DNA of 64,000 nucleotides from assembly GCF_000253155.1 (NCBI RefSeq), contig NC_015291.1:653001-717000 (forward strand). Direction: 5' to 3'. Below the pieces are notes generated by a model. That model was not told where the DNA came from, did no database searches, and saw only the letters and a list, made by a program, of their open reading frames with translations. Source of the DNA: Streptococcus oralis Uo5. GTDB lineage: Bacteria; Bacillota; Bacilli; Lactobacillales; Streptococcaceae. Position 1 is the stretch's first letter; every line of letters starts with the position of its first letter. Shown one piece after another: positions 27,101-34,866 of this stretch. The position numbers and the translations under genes are program-made.

Positions 27101-27539
27101 AGAAAAAACAGCTGTAAAAGGTCATAAGATCTGGAAAGATGAAGATAACAAAGATGGCATCCGTCCAGCATCTATCACCGTAAAACTTCTTGCAGATGGC
27201 AAGGAAACTGGTCAGACAGCTACAGTGTCAGAAACAAGTGGCTGGACTTATGAGTTTACAGGTCTTGATCGTTATCAAGAAGGTAAGGAGATTGCCTACG
27301 CTGTTGAAGAAGTGAATGTTCCAGATGGTTATACAGCTTCAGTAGAAGGTTACAACATTACAAATACGCACACTCCTGAAAAACCAACACCTGGCAAACC
27401 AAATGAACCAGGTAAGCCTAAAAAAGGTGGGGAATTGCCTAATACAGGAAGCGAGTCTAATCAAGTGGCTCTAGTAGCTGGAATCGCCCTTCTTGGATTG
27501 GGAACAGGATTCTTGGCAAGACGCAAAAAAGAAGATTAA
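24174..27539 (+). CDS. LPXTG collagen-adhesin-like protein with five Cna_B domains
   Basis: The product has 1121 residues. A signal peptide ends near residue 29 (VQA before KELKN). Residues ~30-370 are two Ig-like Cna/SDR head domains. A SpaA-like domain (~380-470) and an FctA-type pilin isopeptide domain (~475-585, ending AFENTY) follow. Five Cna_B domains come next, each starting K(V/N/I)W.D..N.DGKRP, up to ~1065. A Pro/Gly linker leads to LPNTG at 1088-1092, a hydrophobic segment and RRKKED. The head is related in pattern to the upstream adhesin (KNVISNIGI against NDVITSVGV at the mature N-terminus). It is expected to be attached by the housekeeping sortase. Collagen binding is possible but not shown by the sequence. 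Confidence 0.9.
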   Translation: MKNKKFWLPILTSLACLLGIIFAPNSVQAKELKNVISNIGIWEVDNGKFIKPDANGVYTLSPEHHNYSNYKFTVDYDLSAYDGKLEDGDTFTFTVPSPLTVRNETFDLKDKETDLVIGETQIVSNGDNNGGKATITLKNLKTYLEKKGGYQVQNVKGNFFVGFSSKNELSNETLRFDKTETINEITHQIKVKKGEASDYSEGIGRANFSKYHGLIYKEDWTSSALNKSGQYLHSWYVRANPKQAAYNKIEIHDWVDPNASPMQMIPETFKVTAGWYDKSYYFKDEVVLEAGKDYQVKWNDSYTEFTLTINNASSILAKNGKPAAFRINYKTSAPADGTQVQNNAEMKGDDQILTYDDYSNKTVVKQIGNSVVASGGTIQLETGYRIILYKVDELTHDRLKGAKFKITPPAGATAKEEIVTTNDDGIAESSIYSESDIKKGNFTVTEIEAPEGYELNPTPFEMTVGQDGAIKTVTNKRSKAKVKIKANKKLTGRELKAEEFEFTLTDQDGKVKETVKNDKDGNIAFSELEFDKAGTYTFKIAEKAGSDTSIKYDTKTVTATVTVVDKGKGALEATVSYDDEKAFENTYTPAKTEVPVKKVWKDENNQDGKRPTSVTVKLLADGQDTGKTLELTEANGWAGSFTNLDADKGGTPIQYTVVEVTVTGYTSEVTGDAASGFTITNSYSPETVVVKATKNWDDANNQDGKRPTKITINLLADGQKVDSKEVQAAADGTWTATFEKLAKYKAGKEIKYTVTEEAVAEYEATITDFTITNKYAPKEIDYKVTKVWNDANNQDGKRPESVTVQLYKKVGNADPVAVEGKKLTLTAKEKTDDNTWVASFTNLPQYEAGKEITYSIKEVDVPAGYESSVTGQVVTNNYTPKTVVLSGTKVWKDNNNQDGKRTRSVKVQILKNDKEVVQEIEVSEATGWKFESKKLPKYENGKEIKYTVKETAMTEYKATITTDKDGKYTITNEHTPEKTAVKGHKIWKDEDNKDGIRPASITVKLLADGKETGQTATVSETSGWTYEFTGLDRYQEGKEIAYAVEEVNVPDGYTASVEGYNITNTHTPEKPTPGKPNEPGKPKKGGELPNTGSESNQVALVAGIALLGLGTGFLARRKKED

Positions 27540-27592
27540 GTTTTTTAAACGGTATCTTTCACGAAATTTTGCAAGACAGTTTAAAAGTGGAA

Positions 27593-27627
27593 ACAAGTGT
27601 CAATGGAAATTGGCACTTGTTTTTTTT
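27593..27627 (+). terminator. Terminator after the second adhesin gene
   Basis: ACAAGTGTCAAT (27593-27604) pairs with ATTGGCACTTGT (27609-27620) with one mismatch, then T7. Confidence 0.9.
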
Positions 27628-27688
27628 GTAACTGACCCTGGTTCTACTACCGGATACAAGTGGATAGTTGCCACTTACTGAAAAGCTA

Positions 27689-27716
27689 TTGTTTTTGCGA
27701 GAAAATCCTCTATAAT
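27689..27716 (+). promoter_or_regulatory. Promoter of the methyltransferase gene
   Basis: TTGTTT (27689-27694) and TATAAT (27711-27716) are separated by 16 bp. Confidence 0.55.
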
Positions 27717-27746
27717 AGGTGACAAATAAAAAAGGAGATGTTGCAT

Positions 27747-28487
27747 ATGATTGGAACAAGATTACAAGATAAATTGAAGTCAGGTTTGGAGGTAGAAAAT
27801 TTTCAAAAAGATGGCGATATCTATCTGTCTCTTAATCCAGATTATCTATCTGGAGATAATGCTAAATACATGACCATGTATAACCGTATGGCTCGCTGGT
27901 ACGATATGAGTGAGAAATGGATAGGACCACTTCTCCATGGAAAGGCGATTGATAAGTTGAGAAGGGATCTGATGGAGGAAATAGAATGGAAAGATAATTT
28001 ATCTGTTCTTTATGTCTCTATCGGGACTGGTCAAGACCTCCGTTATATTCCTGAGACAATTGACCTGAAAAGTTTAGACTTTGTAGGGGTAGATATTTCT
28101 ATCAGTATGCTAGAAAAATGCCAGAAATCTTGCGCCAACAAGACCAATCTGCAACTTTTCCATGCTTGCGCGGAGGATCTACCCTTTGCGGATAATAGTT
28201 TTGACATTGTCTACCATATTGGCGGAATCAATTTTTTCAATGATAAGGCCAAGGCTATGCAGGAAATGCTACGAGTGGCGAAGCCAGGGACTAAGATTTT
28301 AATTGCAGATGAGACGGCTGACTATGTGGATCAGCAATATAAGAAAAATCATTTTAGTAAGGATTATTTTAAAGACGCTACTGTTGATTTGAGTGAAATT
28401 GAGAATGCTGTTCCAAGCGAAGTTAAGGAAAAGGAAATGAAACTTCTTTGGGATGGCAAATTCTACGCCTTGACATTTAGGAAATAA
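27747..28487 (+). CDS. Class I SAM-dependent methyltransferase (Methyltransf_11 type)
   Basis: This 246-residue soluble protein has SAM-binding motif I as VLYVSIGTGQDLRYI, motif II around FVGVDISISMLEKC, and an acidic motif FDIVYHIGGINFF. The substrate is unknown; the fold is shared by quinone, lipid and small-molecule methyltransferases. The ATG at 27747 lies nine bases after GGAG; an in-frame ATG at 27738 touches the ribosome binding site and is unlikely. It is monocistronic, between the adhesin cluster and convergent DUF3397. Confidence 0.85.
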   Translation: MIGTRLQDKLKSGLEVENFQKDGDIYLSLNPDYLSGDNAKYMTMYNRMARWYDMSEKWIGPLLHGKAIDKLRRDLMEEIEWKDNLSVLYVSIGTGQDLRYIPETIDLKSLDFVGVDISISMLEKCQKSCANKTNLQLFHACAEDLPFADNSFDIVYHIGGINFFNDKAKAMQEMLRVAKPGTKILIADETADYVDQQYKKNHFSKDYFKDATVDLSEIENAVPSEVKEKEMKLLWDGKFYALTFRK

Positions 28488-28530
28488 GAAAAAGTATCTT
28501 GGTAGAGCTTAGAAAGTAAGTATGAAGATA

Positions 28531-28570
28531 AAAACATTCCCTTAGACAGCTGTCTGAGGGAATATTTTTT
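28531..28570. terminator. Bidirectional terminator between convergent genes
   Basis: The arms ATTCCCTTAGACA (28536-28548) and TGTCTGAGGGAAT (28551-28563) pair almost fully. AAAAAC on the left and ATTTTTT on the right give U-runs in both directions. Confidence 0.88.
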
Positions 28571-28922
28571 ATGGGAGCATCATCAATTCGACAATCATAG
28601 CTATGTAGATGATTAAGGTAAGGAGAAAACCGGCTCTCCAGAAGAATTTGATGAATTTAGGGTAATAAAAACTTCGTTTTTTGACAAGGAAAAAGACTAC
28701 AAGGAGGATTGCTAGGAGAGAAAGTGCGACTCCAAGTCGCGGTAGAAAGTTGTGGGTAAAGGCTTTAGCAGTGATCAGATAGTACTCGAATACCAAAAGT
28801 GGAAAAGCGAGATCCGCGAAATTAAATCCTATTTTCCTAAGTCCGAAAAGCTTGGTGACAATAAAGCAAACCACCAAGGTTAATATCAATAATAAAATAG
28901 ATGCTATTTTCATTAAAATCAT
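28569..28922 (-). CDS. DUF3397 family membrane protein
   Basis: The product is about 117 residues with four predicted membrane segments (starting IASILLLILTLVVCFIV, then LAFPLLVFEYYLI, LGVALSLLAILLVVFFLV, and a last one near AGFLLTLIIYIAMIV). This matches the DUF3397 family; function is unknown. The start is uncertain: ATGs exist at 28928, 28922 and 28913. The promoter's extended -10 TGATACAAT (TACAAT at 28929-28934, minus strand) directly precedes the first, so that ATG would lie upstream of the transcript. The one at 28922 coincides with the expected transcription start. Confidence 0.8.
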   Translation of the reverse strand: MILMKIASILLLILTLVVCFIVTKLFGLRKIGFNFADLAFPLLVFEYYLITAKAFTHNFLPRLGVALSLLAILLVVFFLVKKRSFYYPKFIKFFWRAGFLLTLIIYIAMIVELMMLP

Positions 28923-28992
28923 ACCCATATTGTATCATAAAAAAACGCTAAAGGAAATGAGAAACAAGGGAATTTGTTGGAAAGTCAGGCTT

Positions 28993-29021
28993 TTGAGATT
29001 GTAGGTGTTTTTTGTTATAAT
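28993..29021 (+). promoter_or_regulatory. Strong promoter of the radical SAM gene, predicted leaderless
   Basis: TTGAGA (28993-28998), a 17-bp spacer and TATAAT (29016-29021) form a near-consensus promoter. The ATG at 29029 lies seven bases after the -10, at the expected transcription start, with no ribosome binding site. Confidence 0.7.
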
Positions 29022-29028
29022 GAAAGTT

Positions 29029-29958
29029 ATGAAATCTTATAATACCTTGAATGATTATTATCGAAAACTTTTTGGAGAAAAGACTTTTAAAGTTCCTATT
29101 GATGCGGGATTTGACTGTCCCAATCGGGATGGAACTGTAGCTTATGGTGGTTGTACTTTTTGTACGGTTTCAGGTTCTGGAGATGCCATCGTAGCACCGG
29201 ATGCTCCTATCCGTGAGCAATTTTATAAGGAAATTGACTTTATGCACCGCAAGTGGCCAGATGTTAAAAAGTATCTAGTTTATTTCCAAAACTTTACAAA
29301 CACCCATGAAAAGGTGGAAGTGATTCGGGAGCGTTACGAGCAGGCTATCAACGAGCCAGGTGTAGTAGGAATCAATATCGGAACACGGCCAGACTGTTTA
29401 CCCGATGAAACCATCGAATATTTGGCTGAGTTATCGGAACGAATGCATGTGACGGTAGAATTGGGCTTACAGACAACCTTTGAAGCAACCTCTGACCTGA
29501 TTAACCGTGCCCATTCTTATGAATTGTATGTGGAAACGGTCAAACGCTTGAGGAAATATCCCAAGATTGAGATTGTTTCCCATTTGATCAATGGTTTGCC
29601 CGGTGAGACTCATGAGATGATGATTGAAAATGTCCGCCGCTGTGTTACGGATAATGATATTCAAGGAATTAAGTTGCACTTGCTTCACCTCATGACCAAT
29701 ACACGGATGCAGCGAGATTACCACGAAGGACGCTTGCAACTGATGAGTCAGGATGAGTATGTCAAGGTTATCTGTGACCAACTGGAAATCATTCCCAAGC
29801 ATATCGTCATCCATCGAATCACAGGAGATGCGCCTAGAGATATGCTGATTGGTCCCATGTGGAGCCTCAATAAATGGGAAGTGCTAAATGCTATTGAAAC
29901 TGAGATGCGCCGTCGTGGAAGTGTGCAAGGATGCAAGGCTGTTAAGCAGGAGTTTTAA
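29029..29958 (+). CDS. mnmL: TIGR01212 radical SAM protein, YtqA/MnmL-like
   Basis: This 309-residue radical SAM enzyme has the cluster-binding cysteines in the family pattern CPNRDGTVAYGGCTFC. B. subtilis YtqA, of the same family and also encoded next to YtqB, was recently linked to a step in mnm5s2U synthesis at tRNA position 34, as I recall it (name MnmL). The direct neighbour here is the YtqB-like gene, two bases downstream, which supports the assignment. In-frame ATGs upstream fall in the promoter, so the ATG at 29029 is chosen. The function is inferred from family and context. Confidence 0.82.
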   Translation: MKSYNTLNDYYRKLFGEKTFKVPIDAGFDCPNRDGTVAYGGCTFCTVSGSGDAIVAPDAPIREQFYKEIDFMHRKWPDVKKYLVYFQNFTNTHEKVEVIRERYEQAINEPGVVGINIGTRPDCLPDETIEYLAELSERMHVTVELGLQTTFEATSDLINRAHSYELYVETVKRLRKYPKIEIVSHLINGLPGETHEMMIENVRRCVTDNDIQGIKLHLLHLMTNTRMQRDYHEGRLQLMSQDEYVKVICDQLEIIPKHIVIHRITGDAPRDMLIGPMWSLNKWEVLNAIETEMRRRGSVQGCKAVKQEF

Positions 29959-29960
29959 AA

Positions 29961-30518
29961 ATGAAAAGACCACTTGAGATGGCACATGATTTTTTGGCGG
30001 AAGTTGTGACAAAAGAGGATATCGTAGTGGATGCGACCATGGGTAATGGTCATGATACCCTTTTTTTAGCCAAGCTAGCCAAGCAAGTCTATGCCTTTGA
30101 TATCCAAGACAAGGCTTTGGAGAAAACCCAAGAGCGTTTGGATCAGGCTGGAATGACAAATGCCCAGTTAATCTTGCAAGGGCATGAGACGCTTGACCAG
30201 TTTGTGACAGAAGCTAAGGCAGGGATTTTTAATCTGGGTTATTTGCCTTCTGCTGACAAATCCGTCATCACTCAACCTCAGACTACTATCGAAGCCTTAG
30301 AAAAGCTTTGCCATTTGCTTGTCAAAGGAGGACGGATTGCTATCATGATCTACTATGGTCATGAAGGAGGAGACACCGAGAGGGATGCTGTATTGGATTT
30401 TGTTAGCCAGTTGAACCAACAAGAGTATACAGCTACCATTTATCGGACACTCAACCAAGTTAACAATCCACCGTTTTTAGTTATGATTGAAAAATTAGAA
30501 AGGTATAGACATGGATAA
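29961..30518 (+). CDS. mnmM: tRNA nm5(s2)U34 methyltransferase-like protein, YtqB/MnmM family
   Basis: This 185-residue SAM methyltransferase has motif I VVDATMGNGHDTLFLA and a NLGYLPSADKSV motif typical of the rRNA_methylase/YtqB family. YtqB (MnmM) has been reported to methylate aminomethyl-uridine at the tRNA wobble position in Gram-positive bacteria. It follows the MnmL-like gene by two bases and overlaps the next small gene by eight, so all three are probably co-translated. The exact tRNA substrates are not visible. Confidence 0.85.
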   Translation: MKRPLEMAHDFLAEVVTKEDIVVDATMGNGHDTLFLAKLAKQVYAFDIQDKALEKTQERLDQAGMTNAQLILQGHETLDQFVTEAKAGIFNLGYLPSADKSVITQPQTTIEALEKLCHLLVKGGRIAIMIYYGHEGGDTERDAVLDFVSQLNQQEYTATIYRTLNQVNNPPFLVMIEKLERYRHG

Positions 30519-30765
30519 ACAATACCTTCGTGAGAAGCTTGAGGCAATGCGCCATAATTTTGTCGAGTCAACGCATCACGAGCGAGCCGTCGGGGTGCTC
30601 GACGAAGCACATATGAGCAAGAAAATGCTTAAAATCAAGAAAAAATTAGTGGCTCTTGAAATGGAACGATGCCAGAAAAAAATTGAGCACAAAGACTGTT
30701 CTAAGATTGATCAGAAAATCCAAGAGCAAAAGGAGATTTTTGAATCTTGTTGTAAAAAAGATTAA
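30511..30765 (+). CDS. Small charged hypothetical protein
   Basis: The product is an 84-residue, Lys/Glu-rich, mostly helical polypeptide with four cysteines in its second half (ERCQKK, HKDCSK, SCCKKD). It might be a coiled coil or a metal-binding protein. I recognise no family. It starts inside the end of mnmM and ends 11 bases before the antiporter gene. Codons around 30577-30605 are unusually GC-rich for this genome and include the inverted pair GTCGAG/CTCGAC. Confidence 0.75.
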   Translation: MDKQYLREKLEAMRHNFVESTHHERAVGVLDEAHMSKKMLKIKKKLVALEMERCQKKIEHKDCSKIDQKIQEQKEIFESCCKKD

Positions 30766-30776
30766 GGAGGAATTGT

Positions 30777-32831
30777 GTGGAATTACTCATTTACTTGATT
30801 CTATTTTTATTTGTCTTAATCATTTCAACTACGACCAATAAACTTCTGCCTTTTTTGCCCCTTCCTCTTGTACAAATTCTTTTGGGGATTGGGATTGGTT
30901 TATTTGTTCCCGATGCGGACTTTCATCTCAATACAGAGCTGTTTCTGGCCATGGTTATTGGTCCCTTACTTTTCCGGGAGGCAGAAGAAGCGGATATTAC
31001 GTCCATTTTGAAGCATTGGCGGATTGTCGTCTTTCTGATCTTCCCTGTGATTTTTATCTCGACCTTAAGCTTAGGGGGCATGGCTCACTTCCTTTGGATG
31101 ACTCTTCCTTTGGCTGCCTGTTTAGCAGTTGGAGCGGCACTTGGCCCAACAGATTTGGTTGCCTTTGCGTCTCTTTCTGAACGTTTTCGTTTTCCTAAAC
31201 GGGTTTCCAATATCCTAAAAGGGGAAGGGCTCTTAAATGACGCTTCTGGTTTGGTTGCCTTTCAGATGGCTCTTGCTGCTTGGACAACAGGAACTTTTTC
31301 TCTCAGCCAAGCAGGAACTTCCCTAGCACTTTCTATCCTTGGTGGTTTTGTAGTCGGTTTTGTGACGGCTATGGTCAATCGTTTCTTGCATACCTTTTTA
31401 TTGAGTGTGCGAGCGATAGACATAGCTAGTGAACTATTGCTAGAGCTAAGTTTACCACTCATGACCTTTTTTATCGCAGAAGAGTTTCATGTTTCAGGGA
31501 TTATCGCAGTAGTGGTTGCAGGTATTTTGAAGGCCAGTCGCTTTAAGAAAATTACGCTCCTTGAGGCTCAAGTTGACACCGTAACGGAGACCGTCTGGCA
31601 TACCGTGACCTTTATGCTAAATGGATCAGTCTTTGTTATCTTGGGAATGGAGTTAGAGTTGATTGCGGAGCCAATTTTGTCTAATTCTCTCTACAATCCC
31701 CTTCTTTTACTGATTTCAGTTGTCGTTCTGACCTTCTTGCTTTTTGCAATCCGTTTTGTCATGATTGCTGGTTTTTACTTTGTGAGGACCCGTCGACTCA
31801 AGAAAAAGATTCATAAGTACATGAAAGATATGCTTCTTTTGACTTTCTCTGGTGTTAAAGGGACAGTATCTATCGCGACCATTCTCCTCATACCAAGTCA
31901 TTTGGAGCAGGAATATCCTCTGTTGCTCTTTCTTGTAGCAGGCGTTACACTATTGAGCTTTCTAACAGGTTTACTGGTTCTCCCTCACTTATCTGAGGAA
32001 CAAGAGGAAAGCAAGGACCATTTGATGCATATTGCGATTTTGAATGATGTAGCTGCAGAATTAGAAAAAGAACTGGACCATCACAAGAACAAACTCCCTC
32101 TTTATGCAGCTATTGATAATTATCATGGTCGGATTGAAAACCTCATCCTTAGTCTGGAAAATAAGAGAGTCCAAGAGGACTGGGAGTCTCTCAAACTTCT
32201 TATCTTGAGTATTGAGAGTGATGGTTTGGAGCAAGCCTACGAGGAAAATAGAATCAGTGAGCGTGGCTATCGAGTTTACCAACGTTACCTAAAAAACATG
32301 GAGCAGAGTATCAATCGGAATTTCGCTTCTAGAGTGACTTATTACTTCCTAGTTTCCTTACGGATACTGCGCTTTCTACTCCATGAAATGTTTACCTTTG
32401 GCAAAAATTTCCGTAGTTGGATGAATGAAGAATCGCGTAAACTACTAGCAGTTGACTATGATCAGATTGCAGAGTTGTATTTAGAGAATACAGAGCTGAT
32501 TATCGAGAGTTTGGAAAACCTCAAAGGGGTTTACAAGAGTTCTTTGATTAGCTTTATGCAAGAGTCTCGTCTACGCGAGACGGCCATTATCGGAAGTGGT
32601 GCTTTTGTTGAGCGGGTTATCAATCGCATCAAGCCAAACAATATCGATGAAATGCTACGAGGCTACTATCTCGAACGTAAGGCAATCTTTGAATACGAAG
32701 AAGCTAAACTGATAACAGCCAAGTATGCCAAAAAACTACGCCAAAATGTTAATAATTTAGAGAATTATTCTCTGAAAGAGGCCGCAAATACCTTGCCTTA
32801 TGATATGCTAGATTTAATCAGAAGAACTTAA
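30777..32831 (+). CDS. NhaP-type (CPA1) Na+/H+ antiporter
   Basis: This 684-residue membrane protein has about 12 hydrophobic segments in the first ~405 residues, with the transport-core motifs AALGPTDLVAFASL and GEGLLNDASGLVAF typical of CPA1 exchangers. The remaining ~275 residues are a charged, helical cytoplasmic domain, long for a streptococcal homologue, that could sense pH or ligands. The GTG start at 30777 has an ideal AAGGAGG site. It should export sodium (or potassium) in exchange for protons and help with alkaline or salt stress; ion choice cannot be read from sequence. Confidence 0.88.
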   Translation: MELLIYLILFLFVLIISTTTNKLLPFLPLPLVQILLGIGIGLFVPDADFHLNTELFLAMVIGPLLFREAEEADITSILKHWRIVVFLIFPVIFISTLSLGGMAHFLWMTLPLAACLAVGAALGPTDLVAFASLSERFRFPKRVSNILKGEGLLNDASGLVAFQMALAAWTTGTFSLSQAGTSLALSILGGFVVGFVTAMVNRFLHTFLLSVRAIDIASELLLELSLPLMTFFIAEEFHVSGIIAVVVAGILKASRFKKITLLEAQVDTVTETVWHTVTFMLNGSVFVILGMELELIAEPILSNSLYNPLLLLISVVVLTFLLFAIRFVMIAGFYFVRTRRLKKKIHKYMKDMLLLTFSGVKGTVSIATILLIPSHLEQEYPLLLFLVAGVTLLSFLTGLLVLPHLSEEQEESKDHLMHIAILNDVAAELEKELDHHKNKLPLYAAIDNYHGRIENLILSLENKRVQEDWESLKLLILSIESDGLEQAYEENRISERGYRVYQRYLKNMEQSINRNFASRVTYYFLVSLRILRFLLHEMFTFGKNFRSWMNEESRKLLAVDYDQIAELYLENTELIIESLENLKGVYKSSLISFMQESRLRETAIIGSGAFVERVINRIKPNNIDEMLRGYYLERKAIFEYEEAKLITAKYAKKLRQNVNNLENYSLKEAANTLPYDMLDLIRRT

Positions 32832-32860
32832 ATGATGAAGAAAATGACGGAGGATGGAAC

Positions 32861-33721
32861 ATGAAAAAGTGGTGGAAAGAGCTGATGGACAGGCCCTTAT
32901 TAAAAGCTTTTTTGCATTATTATCAAGCATCTGATAGCGAGTTGACCAGTGTTGCGGTTGCCTACTATTGGTTGATTTCAATCTTTCCTTTGCTAATGAT
33001 AATGGTCAATATTTTGCCTTATTTTCAGATTCCGGTCTCAAATTTCTTACTGACAATCAAGGAATTTTTGCCTGATACGGTGTATGATGTGGTCGCCAAG
33101 ATTGTCCGAGAAGTTCTGACTCAACCATCGACTGGTTTGCTGAGTTTTGCCGTTTTATCTGCACTCTGGACCTTTTCGAAATCAATGGATTTCCTTCAAA
33201 AAGCTTTTAACAAAGCCTATGGAGTGACCAAGAGTCGAGGAATTATCTCCCATCAGTTGATGAGTTTACTTGTTAGTTTCGGCTTGCAGATCCTTTTTGC
33301 CCTAGCCTTATTTTTGAGTATGTTTGGTCGTATGTTGCTCAACCTCCTCAAAACTTACTGGCAATCAGATAGTCCGCTATTTTCCTACCTGCAAGATTTT
33401 ACAGGCCCTCTGGTCTATGCCTTGATCTTTGCCATTCTGGTTATGATTTATTACTTCCTTCCAAAAGTAAAAGCACCACGAATTCGCTATGTTTTACCAG
33501 GAAGTGTCTTTGTCTTGCTAACTCTTATCTTTTTATTGAATATCTTTTCTGTCTACGTCAATAGTTATGTCAATCATCTGGTTGACGTTCGATTTTTCAG
33601 TTCCATTATCGTGGTAGTCATGATGTTCTGGTTTATTCTCATTGCAAAGATTTTGATTATCGGAGCAGTTATCAATGCCAGTGTTCAGAGCTTGAAAGAT
33701 CCAAAGTTTAGTATGGAATAA
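32861..33721 (+). CDS. YihY/BrkB family membrane protein
   Basis: The product has 286 residues and six predicted membrane segments, with the BrkB-type pattern (VAYYWLISIFPLLMI near residue 32, ALWTFSKSMDFLQKAFN near 108). Older ribonuclease BN labels for this family are wrong as far as I know; its role is unsettled. GGAGG precedes the start. It follows the antiporter gene by 29 bp and shares a bidirectional terminator with queA. Confidence 0.88.
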   Translation: MKKWWKELMDRPLLKAFLHYYQASDSELTSVAVAYYWLISIFPLLMIMVNILPYFQIPVSNFLLTIKEFLPDTVYDVVAKIVREVLTQPSTGLLSFAVLSALWTFSKSMDFLQKAFNKAYGVTKSRGIISHQLMSLLVSFGLQILFALALFLSMFGRMLLNLLKTYWQSDSPLFSYLQDFTGPLVYALIFAILVMIYYFLPKVKAPRIRYVLPGSVFVLLTLIFLLNIFSVYVNSYVNHLVDVRFFSSIIVVVMMFWFILIAKILIIGAVINASVQSLKDPKFSME

Positions 33722-33723
33722 TT

Positions 33724-33760
33724 AGAAAAATCCCTATTAGGTTTCCTAATAGGGATTTTC
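33724..33760. terminator. Bidirectional terminator between the BrkB-like gene and queA
   Basis: AAAATCCCTATTAGG (33727-33741) is perfectly complementary to CCTAATAGGGATTTT (33745-33759). Confidence 0.92.
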
Positions 33761-34789
33761 TTAATAGATAAACATGGCATCTCCAAAACTGAAGAAGCGG
33801 TAGCGTTCTTGGATGGCATGGTGATAAGCATCTAGGACTAAGTCACGACCAGCAAAGGCAGAAACTAGCATAACAAGAGTTGACTTGGGAAGGTGGAAGT
33901 TGGTTGAAAAGGCATCCACGACCTTCCATTCGTAACCAGGTTTGATAAAGATATTGGTCCAACCAGAATCTGCTTGGATTTGCCCATTAAACTTGGAACC
34001 AATAGTTTCCAATGTGCGGATAGAAGTGGTTCCGACAGCGATGACGCGACTTCCATTTTCCTTAACAGAGCGAAGAGTTGCTGCTGCTTCCTCAGAAAGC
34101 TGGTAGAATTCGGAGTGCATTTCATGTTCGTCTAGATTGTCTACAGAAACGGGTCTAAAGGTTCCGAGTCCGACATGGAGAGTGAGATAGACTAGATGAA
34201 CACCTTTGGCTTGGATTTCTGCTAGCAGTTCTTTGGTAAAGTGCAGTCCAGCAGTCGGTGCAGCAGCAGAGCCACTTTCTTTAGCGTAGACCGTTTGATA
34301 ACGTTCACGGTCATCTAGTTTTTCGTGGATATAGGGTGGTAGTGGCATTTCACCGAGACTTTCCAAGACTTCTAGAAAAATTCCTTGGTATTCAAAGCGG
34401 ACAATGCGGCCCCCGTGGGTCAATTCTTCCGTGATGACAGCGCTGAGGCGACCATCACCAAAGTTGACACGAGAACCAACCTTGAGGCGTTTGGCAGGTT
34501 TGGCGAGAACCTCCCACTCATCTCCACTGGTATTTTTGAGTAGGAGAAGCTCCACATGGCCTCCAGTTTCTTCCTTTTGACCATAGAGGCGGGCAGGGAG
34601 AACACGGGTGTCATTCATGACAAGAGCATCACCAGGTTCCAGCATATCGATAATAGAGTGGAAGTGTTTATCCTTCATTTCTCCCGTTTCACGATTAACG
34701 ATAAGGAGTTTGGAGGCATCTCGTTTTTCAAGGGGCGTTTGGGCAATTAATTCCTCTGGCAAGTGGAAATCAAAATCAGCAGTATTCAT
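33761..34789 (-). CDS. queA: S-adenosylmethionine:tRNA ribosyltransferase-isomerase
   Basis: This 342-residue enzyme should transfer the ribosyl part of SAM to preQ1 in tRNA, the penultimate step of queuosine synthesis at position 34. Family stretches are [39 protein letters not shown] and VGLGTFRPV. The ATG at 34789 matches the family start; ATGs at 34801 and 34798 would add four or three residues. An extended -10 (TGTTATAAT on the minus strand, hexamer 34826-34831) is its likely promoter. It is divergent from nagB. Confidence 0.94.
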   Translation of the reverse strand: MNTADFDFHLPEELIAQTPLEKRDASKLLIVNRETGEMKDKHFHSIIDMLEPGDALVMNDTRVLPARLYGQKEETGGHVELLLLKNTSGDEWEVLAKPAKRLKVGSRVNFGDGRLSAVITEELTHGGRIVRFEYQGIFLEVLESLGEMPLPPYIHEKLDDRERYQTVYAKESGSAAAPTAGLHFTKELLAEIQAKGVHLVYLTLHVGLGTFRPVSVDNLDEHEMHSEFYQLSEEAAATLRSVKENGSRVIAVGTTSIRTLETIGSKFNGQIQADSGWTNIFIKPGYEWKVVDAFSTNFHLPKSTLVMLVSAFAGRDLVLDAYHHAIQERYRFFSFGDAMFIY

Positions 34790-34866
34790 TTTTTTCATCA
34801 TTCTTTCTAAGTTCTAATCTTATCCATTATAACACGTTTCAAGTTTGGGCGCTCTTTTTTTAGAAA

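Noticed and set aside
20156..27539. A pilus island
   Set aside because: No class C sortase, no pilin motif that I could identify, and separate terminators after each gene. Two monomeric adhesins fit better.
33724..33760. The long perfect hairpin between the BrkB-like gene and queA as a mobile-element end
   Set aside because: It has a 3-nt loop, sits between convergent genes and ends with T/A runs, so it is an ordinary bidirectional terminator.
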